DNA from: Cyclina sinensis
Lineage: Eukaryota; Mollusca; Bivalvia; Venerida; Veneridae
DNA: 64,000 nt
Direction: 5' to 3'
NCBI GenBank assembly: GCA_012932295.1
Contig: JAAONU010000019.1
Coordinates: 28,152,913-28,216,912 of the forward strand
A model generated the notes under the pieces. It was not told the origin of the DNA, ran no database searches, and saw nothing but the letters and a program-made list of their open reading frames with translations. Position numbers and translations under genes: made by a program. Each line of letters begins with the position of its first letter. Position 1 is the first letter of the stretch. Shown here in pieces: positions 35,949 through 47,640 of the stretch.

Positions 35949-36890
35949 CTTTTTCCATCCTATACATACATCGCCTCTCATGTATTTAAAAGTGTGAAGT
36001 AGGCCAGCATCTGTATATGCACTTACAGGAATTATAATTTTTGATTTTCTCAGATGCATGACAGGAAATTCTACAAGAAATTGATGGTACTTCTGTCTCT
36101 TTTCCTGCTTTGAATGAATCTGCTCCAATTTTGTTGTCAGGTGCAAATGATATTTCATACTGCTTTTCCGATCTTCAAGATCTGTCTTGATGAGAATATC
36201 CTCTAAAACCTATTGCAGCTTTGTTATGGCATCATCTCTTCCAGTCACTGGTGGAGGGTGCAAAGTTATCATTTTAGGTGGTCTATGTGGCTCAAAACCA
36301 AGAGTGTGTATGAAATTGTTCATTTCGTTTTCTTCTTGTAGAGCTTCATATAATCTGCCATCAGTATCTTCTACACTTTCTGTCACTAATGAATCTAATA
36401 CTGAATTCTGTATTGAACTTGACTCGTTTTAAAAGATGCCTTTAACTGCAAATATATCTTCAATATTTAAATGTGTTATTCAGATCATCTGTGTCATATC
36501 TTCCATGTGCATTCTGAGCAACCGCAATGCACAAAGTTTTGCAATATTAATGTTTTCTTTCAGATCATTTGAATTTGTTTCTATATAAACATTTATGGCT
36601 GCAGGGTGGCGGCATGATGAAACACAGACAGCGCATACAATTATTGAGGACTGTACAGTTTCTGGAATGTTTTTTTTTTTTTTAAAAATATCTAAGATTT
36701 GAGGTGTATGCAAATATCTTGCTTTCAGTTTTATTCCATCCCTCTCTTCTCCAGCTAATTTTCTATCCGTTCTGGTTTTAGCCTTTTGTTTTGACATTTT
36801 TCGTAATGGCTTCGGTGAAATTCCTCAGTTTTAGTAAATCTTGAAGGTTGTTTGATTTTTTCTCAAGCAGGTCTTCATAAGTTTATTCAC
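35871..36890 (-). pseudogene. unrecognised decayed gene, ~310-340 codons
   Basis: The minus strand stays in one frame from 36,797 (MSKQKAKTRTDRKLAGEER) to 35,871, interrupted by only three stops: TGA at 36,480, a TAA near 36,430 and a TAG near 36,206. Upstream, another frame gives YEDLLEKKSNNLQDLLKLRN (about 36,885-36,826), implying one frameshift. Conserved-looking blocks include VQSSIIVCAVCVSSCRHPAA (Cys-rich), LQEENEMNNFIHTLGFEPHR, KLEQIHSKQEKRQKYHQFL and LLHTFKYMRGDVCIGWKKLM. Few stops over ~340 codons in AT-rich DNA argue for former coding. I do not recognise the family. It lies inside the long-arm element and could be its own gene or a captured gene. The 36,187-36,432 plus-strand open frame is its shadow. 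Confidence 0.55.
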
Positions 36891-37249
36891 AATATTTATT
36901 GAATTTGACATCATGATGTGATGTTCAAACATACATATATTTTTCCATTTCTTTTCAGTAAATGCTGTTAATAAATTGAGCTTAAAAATAAAATATTGCT
37001 TTCGTATAGTGAAATGTCCTAAAGATCTTCATAATACTAGATTCAATTAATGTGTCATATAAAACCTTGATACTTTAATCTATTGTCTTCGTGTTGATTA
37101 CTATGTTCTGCAGTTTTATATATCAGAGTAGTCCTTGAACACAAATAACTTCCTGCTCATTTATGGTTTTTATTTCGACTTTTAGTTCCCTTGTGAAATT
37201 GAAATATTCTACAAGCGTGTTGGTTGGCTTAAAGTATTTTTTTAAAACA

Positions 37250-37284
<35 letters not shown>

Positions 37285-37524
37285 CACACTGGCTTTAACA
37301 TATTGTCATTATTCTCAAGAACATGTAGTTCAGAAAAGGGCTGAAAACAAACACAATAAAATTATTTCATGACCAGCAATAAAGTACTTCTTTAATTCAG
37401 GTATGATAAAAATCAAAGCAAAATAAAATAATAAAATCTCAAAAACACTTTGATATCCTATATGAATACAAATAAAAAGGTTTCATTTTAAATTTAATGA
37501 TCTCATCCTGTTTGTAACAAAAAT
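36891..37524. other. no gene seen; (CA)n microsatellite
   Basis: A (CA)n tract with one CG interruption lies at about 37,250-37,289. It produces a Thr/His open frame (37,163-37,372) that is an artefact. Confidence 0.5.
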
Positions 37525-37565
37525 AATACAACAAAATCAATTATTAAAATTGATTTTGTTGTATT
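37525..37565. repeat. perfect 17-bp hairpin
   Basis: AATACAACAAAATCAAT, a 7-nt loop (TATTAAA), then the exact complement ATTGATTTTGTTGTATT. It is near the interior side of the right arm of the long-arm element. No surrounding inverted extension was seen. Confidence 0.85.
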
Positions 37566-38632
37566 AAAGAAGTCATTATTACTCAAAAATGAATAGTATG
37601 CTAACAATCAATAGATCTACTTATAATTTTACTTTCTAATTTTCTACATGATTTGGTTAAACACAGATAATGAAGATGTTGCTGCAGTAAAATCTTAGGA
37701 ATAACATTAATACATTACTGGAGTGGTCAGCAGACTATAAACAAACACAAGCTGGTGCTAATTGATTTATAACTGTTAGGGGCAATTCTCACTGATATGC
37801 TTACTGATAAGACTTGGCTCAGATTGAGCCGATTTTCCCTGGTATTTCATAGGACTGTATATGAATCTGGTTTTCTGACCAGTGCCATGACTAAGTTAAA
37901 TGGGATTTTCATTGCTTGAGGTGAAATTAACATTACATGCTTGAGCAGCCACAGTTCAACAAATCAAGACAATTCCCATGGAGATCATAAAATGCTGAAT
38001 AGTGTAAACAAAGAGTGAGTAGCAACCAAGACTGTCCTATTTACACCACAGTTCCAAATGATTTCATTTTGTAAAGGGCTCATTAATTTAAACACTCTCA
38101 CAGAAGAAAAGAAGGCATAAATTTAGTGGTTTAGAGGTAATTAAACTTCGGACAGAAAAAATCAGTGTGCTTAGACATTTCATCTTCAAGGTGAATTCAG
38201 GTCATCAATAGATTGTGTTAAATAAAGTAAGTAATGTTGGATTTGCAATATTATAATGGTCAGGCAAAAAAATGTTTTTGGTACCTTTTAATTAAGTGGA
38301 AAATACTGACAGAAATGTAAAGGAAGTTATATATATGGATGAATTTAATTTGTGTTTTCAAGTTGAATGTTATGTTTCTTGCTTAACAATTGCATTCTTT
38401 CATTTTTAGATTTTAGATACAGTGATATATTTGTATAGACAATGTTACACAGCATTGACTGGATATAATTTTGTTATGGGTAAAGGTTATTTAAAGCGAC
38501 TGACTCACAAAAGTTTGCTGAAATGTTTTATTCTTTCAAATTTATGAGGATTTAATATACTATGGAAAAAAATATAATATTATGCTTCTATACACTATGA
38601 AAACTGAAAAAAAAAAACAGTTTTGACTTTAC
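37566..38632. other. no gene seen
   Basis: AT-rich, no recognised features. Confidence 0.35.
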
Positions 38633-38702
38633 CAGGATTCGAACCCACGACCTTTCGGTCAGTAATATAGAGCAACGACTTAGACCACTGAGCCACGGCA
38701 TC
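38633..38702 (-). repeat. tRNA-like sequence (SINE head)
   Basis: The minus strand reads GCCGTGGCTCAGTGGTCTAAG (box A region), then CGTGGGTTCGAATCCTGG, an intact box B. The central arm (CTCTATATTACTGACC) does not form a canonical anticodon stem. It lies immediately outside the inner end of the right long arm. Confidence 0.6.
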
Positions 38703-38798
38703 TAGTTATTAGATTGCCTCAATATTAATGTTATAATTAAAGTATTTACCCCGTGACTAAAGGGGTAAATTCTTTACCGATAAAAGTGAAGGCCTTTT

Positions 38799-39993
38799 AT
38801 ATAATATCTTTTTTAATTCATGGTTATCAGCAAAACACATTGTTCACAGTATATTTGTAATGGCTTTAAACCGGTAAAATTAATAATTGTTTCTATAAAT
38901 GCCATATTAAGTTTATTTTTCAAGATTTATTCACTCAGTATTTTAGCTTTTTTGACAAATATGTTGACGGGAAATATGCATCACTTTGATGTTTATTCTT
39001 CATCATTAATAACTAATAATCACAATGATAAAATTTTATGAAGGTTCGTTTCTTTCTGAAATCAGAATGTTAATACATTAAAGATTAAACATCTTAACAG
39101 ATATTGTTAAAATCATTGATATCCAGCCGATGCCCATTGAATATCTTTGCCAACTGATGATTCTCATATAATCGTTAACAAATATTTGTTATGTTCTGAA
39201 ATCTGACTGACGGTAGATTCAGTAACAGTGAACAGAGATGTTAACAAATTATTGTTAACAATTCGACCAATTTTCTTTCCACATCTCTGTCAAGTGAAGA
39301 GAATAGTATAAGCTTTAACAAAGATTTGTTAAACTCTGACTGACGGTAGATTCAGTAACAGAGAACAGAGATGTTAACAAATTATTGTTAACAATTCGGC
39401 ATATTTTCTTTCCACATATCTGTCAAGTGAAGAGAATAGTATAAGCTATAACAAAGATTTGTTAAACTCTGACTGATGGTAGATTCAGTAACAGAGAACA
39501 GAGATGTTAACAAATTTTTGTTAACAATTCGGCATATTTTCTTTCTGCATCTCTTTCACTGAGAATGGTATAAGCTTTAACAAAGATTTGTTAAACTCTG
39601 ACTGACAGTAGATTCAGTAACAGCGAACAGAGATGTTAACAAATAATTGTTAACAATTCAGCCGATTTTCTTTCCACATCTCTGTCAAGTGACGAGAATA
39701 GTTTAACAAAGATTTGTTAAACTCTGATGTCTAATTGATGATAGTCTAAGCAAAAGCGATCTGAACATATAATTGTTAAAGAGCCTTGATATTATACCAC
39801 AACAATTTGGTTTATGTTTAACAAAGTATTTGTTAAGACTTAGTGTATGCAGTTATATAGTACAAGCTTTAACAAATACTTGTTAAAGACACTATTTCTT
39901 GAAACTTTGTTGAAATAAAAAAAAAATCTGAAAAAGTTGTAGAAATTTACAACTTGATCACGTGGAAATGATCAAACACAATTGGAAGCTGTT
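38799..39993 (-). repeat. right inverted arm with palindrome array
   Basis: Reverse complement of the left arm. Palindromes TTTAACAAAGATTTGTTAAA and GTTAACAAATTATTGTTAAC alternate in 4-5 tandem units between about 39,175 and 39,720. One palindrome is mutated ('ctataacaaagatttgttaaa'). The outer edge GGAAGCTGTT ends at 39,993. Confidence 0.9.
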
Positions 39994-39997
39994 TAAA

Positions 39998-40379
39998 TTG
40001 ATGCCAGTTTTTAGACGATCAGGTACATGAATGATATCAAATTAAATTACAGTAGGTGGGTAATTTGGGACAGTGCATGATTTTGTGTTTGTGAATGTCA
40101 CTTATTCAAAGATTTCCAAATTCAACTTTTATATCAAACGAGCGATTTTCGCGAAAACTAATGATATTACAATAATCCATTTGAAAGCGGTGTTCAAGTT
40201 GTTTTATCATTGAGAGAATTACTTAAACGTAGAAATTTTATTTTTTTACTTTGTTTTCTTTAATACGGACATACTTACGGGCAAATAAAGACGATAATCG
40301 TTTCGGATCAAAACAGCGTCTCCTTCGTCTCCTATAACAGTTTCATTCGCCAATTTTCTAATGAAACGAGGAATAATAA
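39998..40379. other. no gene seen
   Basis: AT-rich sequence immediately outside the right arm. No similarity to the left flank beyond the possible TAAA. Confidence 0.35.
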
Positions 40380-40640
40380 TCAGTCATTTTAAAGAAATTT
40401 TGCTACCTACTTAAGAAATTTCTTAACTTTAAGTTAGGGTAGAAGCTGACTTAGATTTAAGACAAAAAACTGCACATCTTAAGACAAAACTTAAGATAAG
40501 AGCATTTGAGAATATCACTTAAGCTAAAAATTTATTTCTGTCTAAAATCTAAGAAAATTTAAAAAAAGATAAGCAAAATCTTATACTTAAGTCAAAAAAA
40601 TGACTTAAGATTTGTTGTGAATACGGCCCCAGATGTATGG
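40380..40640. repeat. TTAAG-rich dispersed repeat, opposite orientation
   Basis: Many CTTAAG/TTAAGA words, ending 'gtgaatacggccccag', which mirrors the start of the 19,340 copy. A third, poorer trace is at about 42,990-43,130 ('gatttagacttaagctaag'). Confidence 0.5.
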
Positions 40641-43179
40641 AGTAAGTCGCCACTGGTACTACTTTCGAACATATATGGCGGCCTCAAAAACGATCTAATT
40701 AAAATTCAAAAAAGTAAAAAAAACATCATTAAAGCAGCATTACACAAATAAATGAAAATATTTGCCTGACGACTACAACTTTAGGTAATTTTAGCGTTTA
40801 AAAAACCCTTTTCACACTTACGGCTTAAATTTGAACAAAATCTTTTAGAAATAATTATTTTATAGGGAAAATCCCTCGTATACGAACTTTTAATATGCTA
40901 ATGAGTACTAAATTTAGTTCGCACATGCGCATAGACTATCAAATCAGCACTGGAAAAACCAGGTAGAAAAACACATGTCGGAACGCAAGCTTAAAACAGA
41001 AATCGGAAGGAGAGAATTGCGTCGATAAGGGAATTTTAAAAAAGAAGATCGAGACATCTTTCACGATAAAAATTTCGATTAATACATTTGAGAGATCGCA
41101 ATATGTGTTTATTTTTCTTGCTGTTCGAATGTATCCGAATGACCTTAAGGCGGGATTTCATTGTAAACCAGAATTTTACTTTCGTTTTCGGCATAAGGAG
41201 GTCAAAGTTGTTCTAGCCTATAAAAAGCATTTCCTTCGTTTTTTTTCACCAAAATAAGAACATGGTTAGACGTGAAATACCTTTTATTCAGGAAATGTAG
41301 ATAGTTTTATTTTTATGAAATTTGTGTAATGCTACTTTAAGACATTTTCATAGCATTCAATGAAAAACTTACGCAACTTTTGAAAGAAGCCAGATGAATG
41401 GCGTAGATCTCCGTAAAAGCTACTTTTTAGGGTTATCTTTATCCGATTTGTTTCTTGACGCATTCCGGGGGTAGTGTGGCATACCTTTCATGGTCAGCTT
41501 GCTTATTGCTAGAAAGCGTCTGACCGTGTCATCGTGTGCTCAAGTGTTCTAAATGAAATATTCATTAAACAACACACATTTTTATTTTTATCTTGACTTT
41601 ATTTGAGCTTACAGATGTAAATTAAGTATTTCTTCTATGCAAGGTATTAAATTCGGTATTTTCCAATTACCAAACATTCAACCATCAAAAAATGGGTGAG
41701 GGAGGGTAGCATTCATTAATAACTGTATTCTATTTATGCAATATTGAATATATTGATAAAATTTTGAAAATACAGGCCGTGAAATTTTCATTTCAGTTAA
41801 ACTTAAACCATTTTATTTTTCCTTAGTTTGACTTCTATCCGTATCGTTTAAGTCTGACTGAGTTTTGTTCAGTTAAACTTTAATTCCGAACTGAAAATGC
41901 TACTGAATTATTATTACTGTTTTCCTATAATTCATAAAGAACTCTTTTATTATAGAACATATCTTATTTATCTTACACCTTTAAGAATGTTATTTGTTGG
42001 CATTTTAAGAAATACGGGTGATTTTCTTTACAGCTTGATGGAAGATATAATGTATACATATGCACACCTTGAGGACCTACAAATAAGAAATATGTCTGTT
42101 GTATAACACTGCCATTATTCTGACAAAATTTCATGACAAAATAATTCATAAATTGCTCTGACCAACTAAAAGAGATCGTTTCCAGCAATAAGTTATATAA
42201 TTTGAAACACAGGAAAACAATTACCAGCGAAATGAAGCCAGCTACGGGTGACACATGACATTAAGAAATTTAAGTAATTACAGCAGGCTGTCTTGCGCAT
42301 TTGTACGGGTATAAACAAAAGTAGATGTAATGTGTATGCTTTTTTTAATTATATTTGTCGCATGTCGCATTACTGCCGTGTTTAAGCTACTTGAGTCAAA
42401 CTTTGATCCTGTTTAAGCCTGATGAAAAATTGCTAATTAGTGCCATCGCGTCGAAACAACTAATGTCTACAATATCTCTCACACAGAATATTATTTACTA
42501 TGTAATTATGTTGTATTGGCATTAATCGAACGACTATAAATCATAGTCTTGGGCACCATAAAATATTACATTACAAATTGTAATTACTTTTTGACCTTTT
42601 CCCAAAAAGGCATCTTCAAACAAAGCCAAGGGCATTTTATTACCGTTTGAAAATAATGTTTGTAATAATAATAGTAATAAAAAATAAGAACAATATATAA
42701 GAAAACACCTAAAAATTAATCTAAAATATATTCATTATGAATATTTTGAATATATTTGATATATATGTGAAACATGGATTTTTGTGAATTCTTCTATAAT
42801 CAATACTTTTAGAAGCTTGCTTTTACATGTATTGTTAAACTTCTTGTTACTAATGAAAAATGAACTGTTTAAAAGATCAGAATTATAAAGTAAACATGTT
42901 TTTATCCGTAATTGTTTACAATACCTGGCTTCAAGTTTTGCTGGTGGTAACAATATGAGATGAAAGGGTAAATAAGATATCTGATGTTAGGGTGCGATTT
43001 AGACTTAAGCTAAGATTTTTAGGTTTCCTTCATTCAAACTAAAACAATTCTTAAATCACAACCAGTTTATTGACAAATTTTATTTTGTCTTAGGGTTTCT
43101 CAAATGTCTTATAAAAATGTCAAAAGTCATTTGGATTTTTTCATAGAATACAGAAAACATCATTTTCTGTTATGCGTTT
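40641..43179. other. no gene seen
   Basis: AT-rich. Open frames at 41,897-42,106 (+) and 41,973-42,254 (-) overlap in antisense and neither has a motif. A CTGATGA...GAAAC string at 42,419 was tested as a hammerhead and rejected. Confidence 0.4.
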
Positions 43180-43465
43180 TTGAAACAGTGGTCTAGGGTC
43201 AATACTCTGGACTTGTAATCCAGTGGTCGCAGGTTTGATCTCCCTGTCTTTTACTTATACCGCTAATTGTTTTTTGGACATTATACCTGGGTCCCATGTA
43301 TCAGTGCTATTAACTGGGGATGTAAATTAACCAGGAGTGTCTAAGAAATGACATGCTTTCTCTATCCTGCTCTATCCGAAACAACCTAAAATAACTGAAC
43401 TCTTTAGGGGGTTCGCTCATATGGGAAAAAGGGAACCGACGATAAATGAACCCAAATGTAAAGTC
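43180..43465 (+). mobile_element. tRNA-Thr-like SINE
   Basis: The head reads CAGTGGTCTAGGG (box A), then CTGGA-CTTGTAA-TCCAG, a perfect anticodon stem-loop with anticodon TGT (Thr). GTCGCAGGTTTGATCTCC (box B with changes) follows. About 200 bp of body lead to 'aaagtcc' near 43,465. The preserved anticodon arm identifies the source tRNA, while the altered T-arm shows it is not a working tRNA gene. Confidence 0.75.
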
Positions 43466-46400
43466 CATTAAAGATATGTTTTAATATCATTAGTCAGTTA
43501 AGGGTTTTTACGATAGTTACATACGAGTTTGATGAAGAAACACATTAATACATACATAACAAAGAATAATGTACTTCGTGCATTCAAACTTTAAAACGCT
43601 AAACACATAGACGATAAGACATTAATTATGATAATTATGTAAGTTAAACTTGAAGTATGCAAAATCCAATCTGTAAGTCATAATATTTCTCTTTAGTAAA
43701 ATTATCAACCCTTTAAGGGCATAACAATTTAATAAAATATAGTCATGACTTAAAAAAAACAACAATAACACAACATTGTAATAAAATCTGAAGTTTTAGA
43801 GACTACACTATACAATAAAGTAATACCTTACAAATAATGTATAATACTTTTTATATAAAAATACATAAAGGACATGCTGAGAGATTTATTTCAACATCTA
43901 ATGAACTGATTCTGTCAGACGTGAATGTAGCCATATTGAGTCAATTGTAATCAAGGTCTAACGAGGTTTTAATTGGGTTACGAACTGTAATTCGCAGAAC
44001 GAAAATGTGACATTACAACGGATAGAAGAGAAACTGCTGTAAGTTTTTGCAGGCATACAGAAGTAAGTTTGTATGTGCCATATAGTTATCCTTATTGTGC
44101 TTACAAACAAATCTGCCATAAATTACAATTTCAAAATCAAACTTTTTTAACGTTATCCTTAAGATTTAATGCATTTTCAGTTCAACAAATCAGAACGAGA
44201 ACTGATTTAAGATCACCTTTTATTTTGAATTTCAGAACCTCCTGAATTTATCGATTCTGTCGATATCATGATGGTACCTGTTCGAATTATACTTAAAATG
44301 ATGGCAGTTTTCATAACTTTCACAGATATTAAAATGCCCTTACTTGAAAAATAAATAGCTATGGAATGATATACATGTATATTGATTTTAGAATATTGAA
44401 ATTCTACAGTCACACTCGCATTACCTTTAACATTATTTTCTCATTTAATAATGAAATATTTTTGTGTTCCCGATGATTCCAAACACATGTAACGAAGTTT
44501 AGCTCGCCTAAACGACCTGCAGTTTTTTGTCGTTTCTTTTGAAAACATGTATGGACTTCTTTTAGTTCTTCATTATTTGAAGGTGGAAATACCTCTGCTC
44601 AGTTTTATATATCCATTGATGCCTTTACAACGTACGCCAGGTGCATATCTGAATAATGTTATTTCTCTTGAATGCTGTACTGTATATTCAACATAATTAT
44701 TACCACTTTGGTTTCTTTTTATTTTGAAAAGAATTGTACTTACACATGATCACACCTAAGGGCGTAAATGTGGAAACAAAATTCTACTGTTTTATCATAG
44801 TGACATTGTTCTGTCATTTCATGACGAAATGTCACCATGAGGGATTGTTCTTAATTGGATTTACGAAAACTCTGTCCTTTTAATTGAATCAAAATGTACT
44901 TAAACGTGCTGATGTTCTTCGCCAATAGATCGTTTGCTTCCCACAGTTGAATAATTAGAAATATTTTAGGACAATTGCCACAGAAATAAAGTCAATTTTA
45001 GGTGACATATGACAGCAAGGAAGGTACAGCACAACATGAAAGAGTGTCAAAGTGATATTAGATTGGCACGGACCAGAGAAGAGCTAGAAGAGCTTTTATT
45101 AAAACCAGTTTAAAGAGGATTTTCTCAGCTACTCGAGTCGAACGTCATTGTAAAAACCTTAGTCTGATAAATGGCATGGCAATAAGTTGATTGTTGTAAC
45201 ACTAACTGTTCTCTGATTACTCTGCAAATGGCAACCACGGAATTTTGTTTCCGCTATTGAGATTTCAGATTTAGAAACATTTTCACTTTTCAATTTTCTA
45301 CAAAAAGTAGAAATTCATTATCCTAATGTTTTCAATGCAAGTATTAGCTTGATAGGAAAGCTCAGATTAACTTGACAATAGCCGACGTTGTCAGACAAAC
45401 CTTCGACTTTAATTTTTAATTTGGTCATTTAAACGCAAAAAGTAAAATTAAAGCAGAATGAACATGGACATTTCTACCTGCATCTGGTAGATATCTTAAT
45501 AGCAGAAACAGGAGTCCGTAGATATCAGAAAAATAACGTTTAAAAAGCAATGATCGTTTCACTAGCCTGTTATAAATCATAACTCATTTTCTTGAAAAGA
45601 CATCTTCAAAGAAGGAACACCAACAGTATACAAGACTGTAATGAATACAACAGGAATTCTTATTCTAAATACGCCATATTTCATTTCTTAATATTTTCCA
45701 TTACATTTTGCTTTTTTATCTTTGTATTCAATACTAGACTTCATATATATTTTTTTCGGACACTAGATGATCTATTTTCTTTTGATAGACAAAACTGCTT
45801 TTAAATCAATGTTCAGATATTTAAGTGTATTTTTTCAAAGTTATATAACTTTTCCAAATGCAAGTTTTTCTTCATATCGTTCAACACTGTTTTGAGTGAC
45901 AGTACAATAGAAGCATCTCTATGAAGTAATATTCCTCAGATGACGATTATATCATCTATTATTTGAAAAAAGAGAAAAAAAAAAAGAAAAAGAAAAAAAG
46001 GAAACAATTACCATATTGCGTTTAATTGACAAATTAAATTAAATATGAAACTTTTAGTTCTAACGACAAAAGATTTGATTTTTACAAGAATCTAAAACGG
46101 TTACTTTCTTGATGACATTTGGTGATTTTGAATAAGACTCATATGAATTGTCTCATCTGAAATCCCATTGTTAGTATTAAAAGAGATACATTATTTGTCT
46201 CAATTTATACCAGAGTATCTGATTACTAGATACTGAACTTTTATAATGCGCCTTATAGTTGATAATACTATCTCTCGATATTTACTATATCGATTTAATC
46301 GTCTTTTTTTATCATAGGAAGTACTTCCCTGTTACCACAAATACACACAAAATGTCCACATACATCTCAGGAAATGGAAGATAAAAGTTTATTTATTGTT

Positions 46401-47640
46401 AGATAAATGTTTTTATGGATGCTACAAAATTCTAAGTTGTGCAACCGGTATGGAACGGGACAGGCGGATTTTTTAGCCTTTCAATTTCTGCGTTAATTAG
46501 CGCCATCTTGGATTTACAAAACATTTTTCAGGAATATTTTCTTCCTCAATAGACATCAAAGATATACGACGATATTCGGTTTGGAGTGCATACATGTACT
46601 TTCTTCTGAAGTGCTGATTCGTACTCATTAATTTCATCAGTATTATTCAGTACATTTTCTCACTCGGAGGCATGTGAAGACTTATTTAAAAATGGCTACT
46701 GTCATAATTGCATTTGGTACATCGCACATCAATATTTTTGTTTTCAACAATTAACCATAGTCATATGATATAAATTAAGAATAAACCGAAAACTAAAGAA
46801 TTAAACAAAATACAGCCGAATAGTTGTCAAACAGATTATTCTGGTTAAGTCTTGCATGTTACAACTAATAAACATAGCTTTAGTTAATGTTAGCCTAACT
46901 CAACCAATAATATTTCGTTAAAGGTCCATTAAACACGTAAATACAAAATTGAAATCGGCTATATAAGCAAATACAATCGAGCAATATGAGTTTTGTTTAT
47001 ATCATAACCTAAAAATAATCTGAAAAGTGTTTTCCGTTAGACATTGACTAATAGTTTAAGTTTCGTTAATGATAGATAAATAGATAAAGGAACAAAAATT
47101 GCCAGCAATTTCATGGTCATGCCAAAGCAATCTTACATTTGTAGGTTTGAAAATGACATGTTGAATTGGAGAATGTAAAGGTTAATTTTATAAAGATAAC
47201 GTAATATGTGAACATATATCTAAGTTTTAGGACTGACACTAACTTAAACAATTTATATCCGGTACATGAGACAGTTTAGGATACCTATATTCTTAATGTT
47301 AGCACGTTTGATGATTAATTCTTAAATGGTGTGTCTGAACCGAAAGCACATCTGGAGTTTCACTGAAAACTTAATTTCATTTTCTGTTTCACTCTTATAG
47401 AAGTGTTGATGATTCCATCTGGTGAAAAAATAAGCACTTTGCAGATAGTTCAAATTTGATGTACCACCATATACCCGTTAAAATTCGGGCGTTACGGAGT
47501 TTCTCAGTGATGCAAATTTAATTGAGTAACAAATGAATACAATGAATAAAAAGTTATTTTATATGCTTGGCTTCAAATTAAAACAGAACGATAGAGTATG
47601 ATAGTTCTAAAGTATTACGATAACTTTCAAACATCTATTA
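43466..47640. other. no gene seen
   Basis: About 4 kb of AT-rich sequence with an A-rich run near 45,965-46,000 and a small inverted pair (GTGACATT / AATGTCAC at about 44,800-44,836). Open frames at 44,213-44,413 and 45,592-45,804 have no motif. Confidence 0.4.

Larger units (their letters stand above)
26762..39993. mobile_element. putative 13.2-kb element with ~1.2-kb terminal inverted repeats
   Basis: Two inverted arms, 26,762-27,964 and 38,799-39,993, are reverse complements end to end. They begin AACAGCTTCCAATTGTG at the outer edge and stop matching abruptly on both sides. TAAA flanks both outer edges (26,758-26,761 and 39,994-39,997), a possible 4-bp target duplication, though this is weak evidence in AT-rich DNA. 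Arms differ by perhaps 10-15%. The interior carries nested repeats and one decayed unknown gene (35,871-36,890). No intact transposase was recognised. The alternative is two independent insertions of one ~1.2-kb repeat in opposite orientations. Confidence 0.5.

Noticed and set aside
36187..36432. 81-codon plus-strand open frame
   Set aside because: Shadow of the better minus-strand relic gene, which continues in one frame on both sides of it.
37163..37372. Thr-His repeat protein
   Set aside because: Translation of a (CA)n microsatellite.
38633..38702. Functional tRNA gene on the minus strand
   Set aside because: Boxes A and B are good, but the anticodon arm does not fold, so it was called SINE-derived.
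42410..42470. Hammerhead-ribozyme-like CTGATGA ... GAAAC string
   Set aside because: The intervening 26 nt do not form stem II (A opposite C at the first pair) and no stem I/III pairing was found around it.
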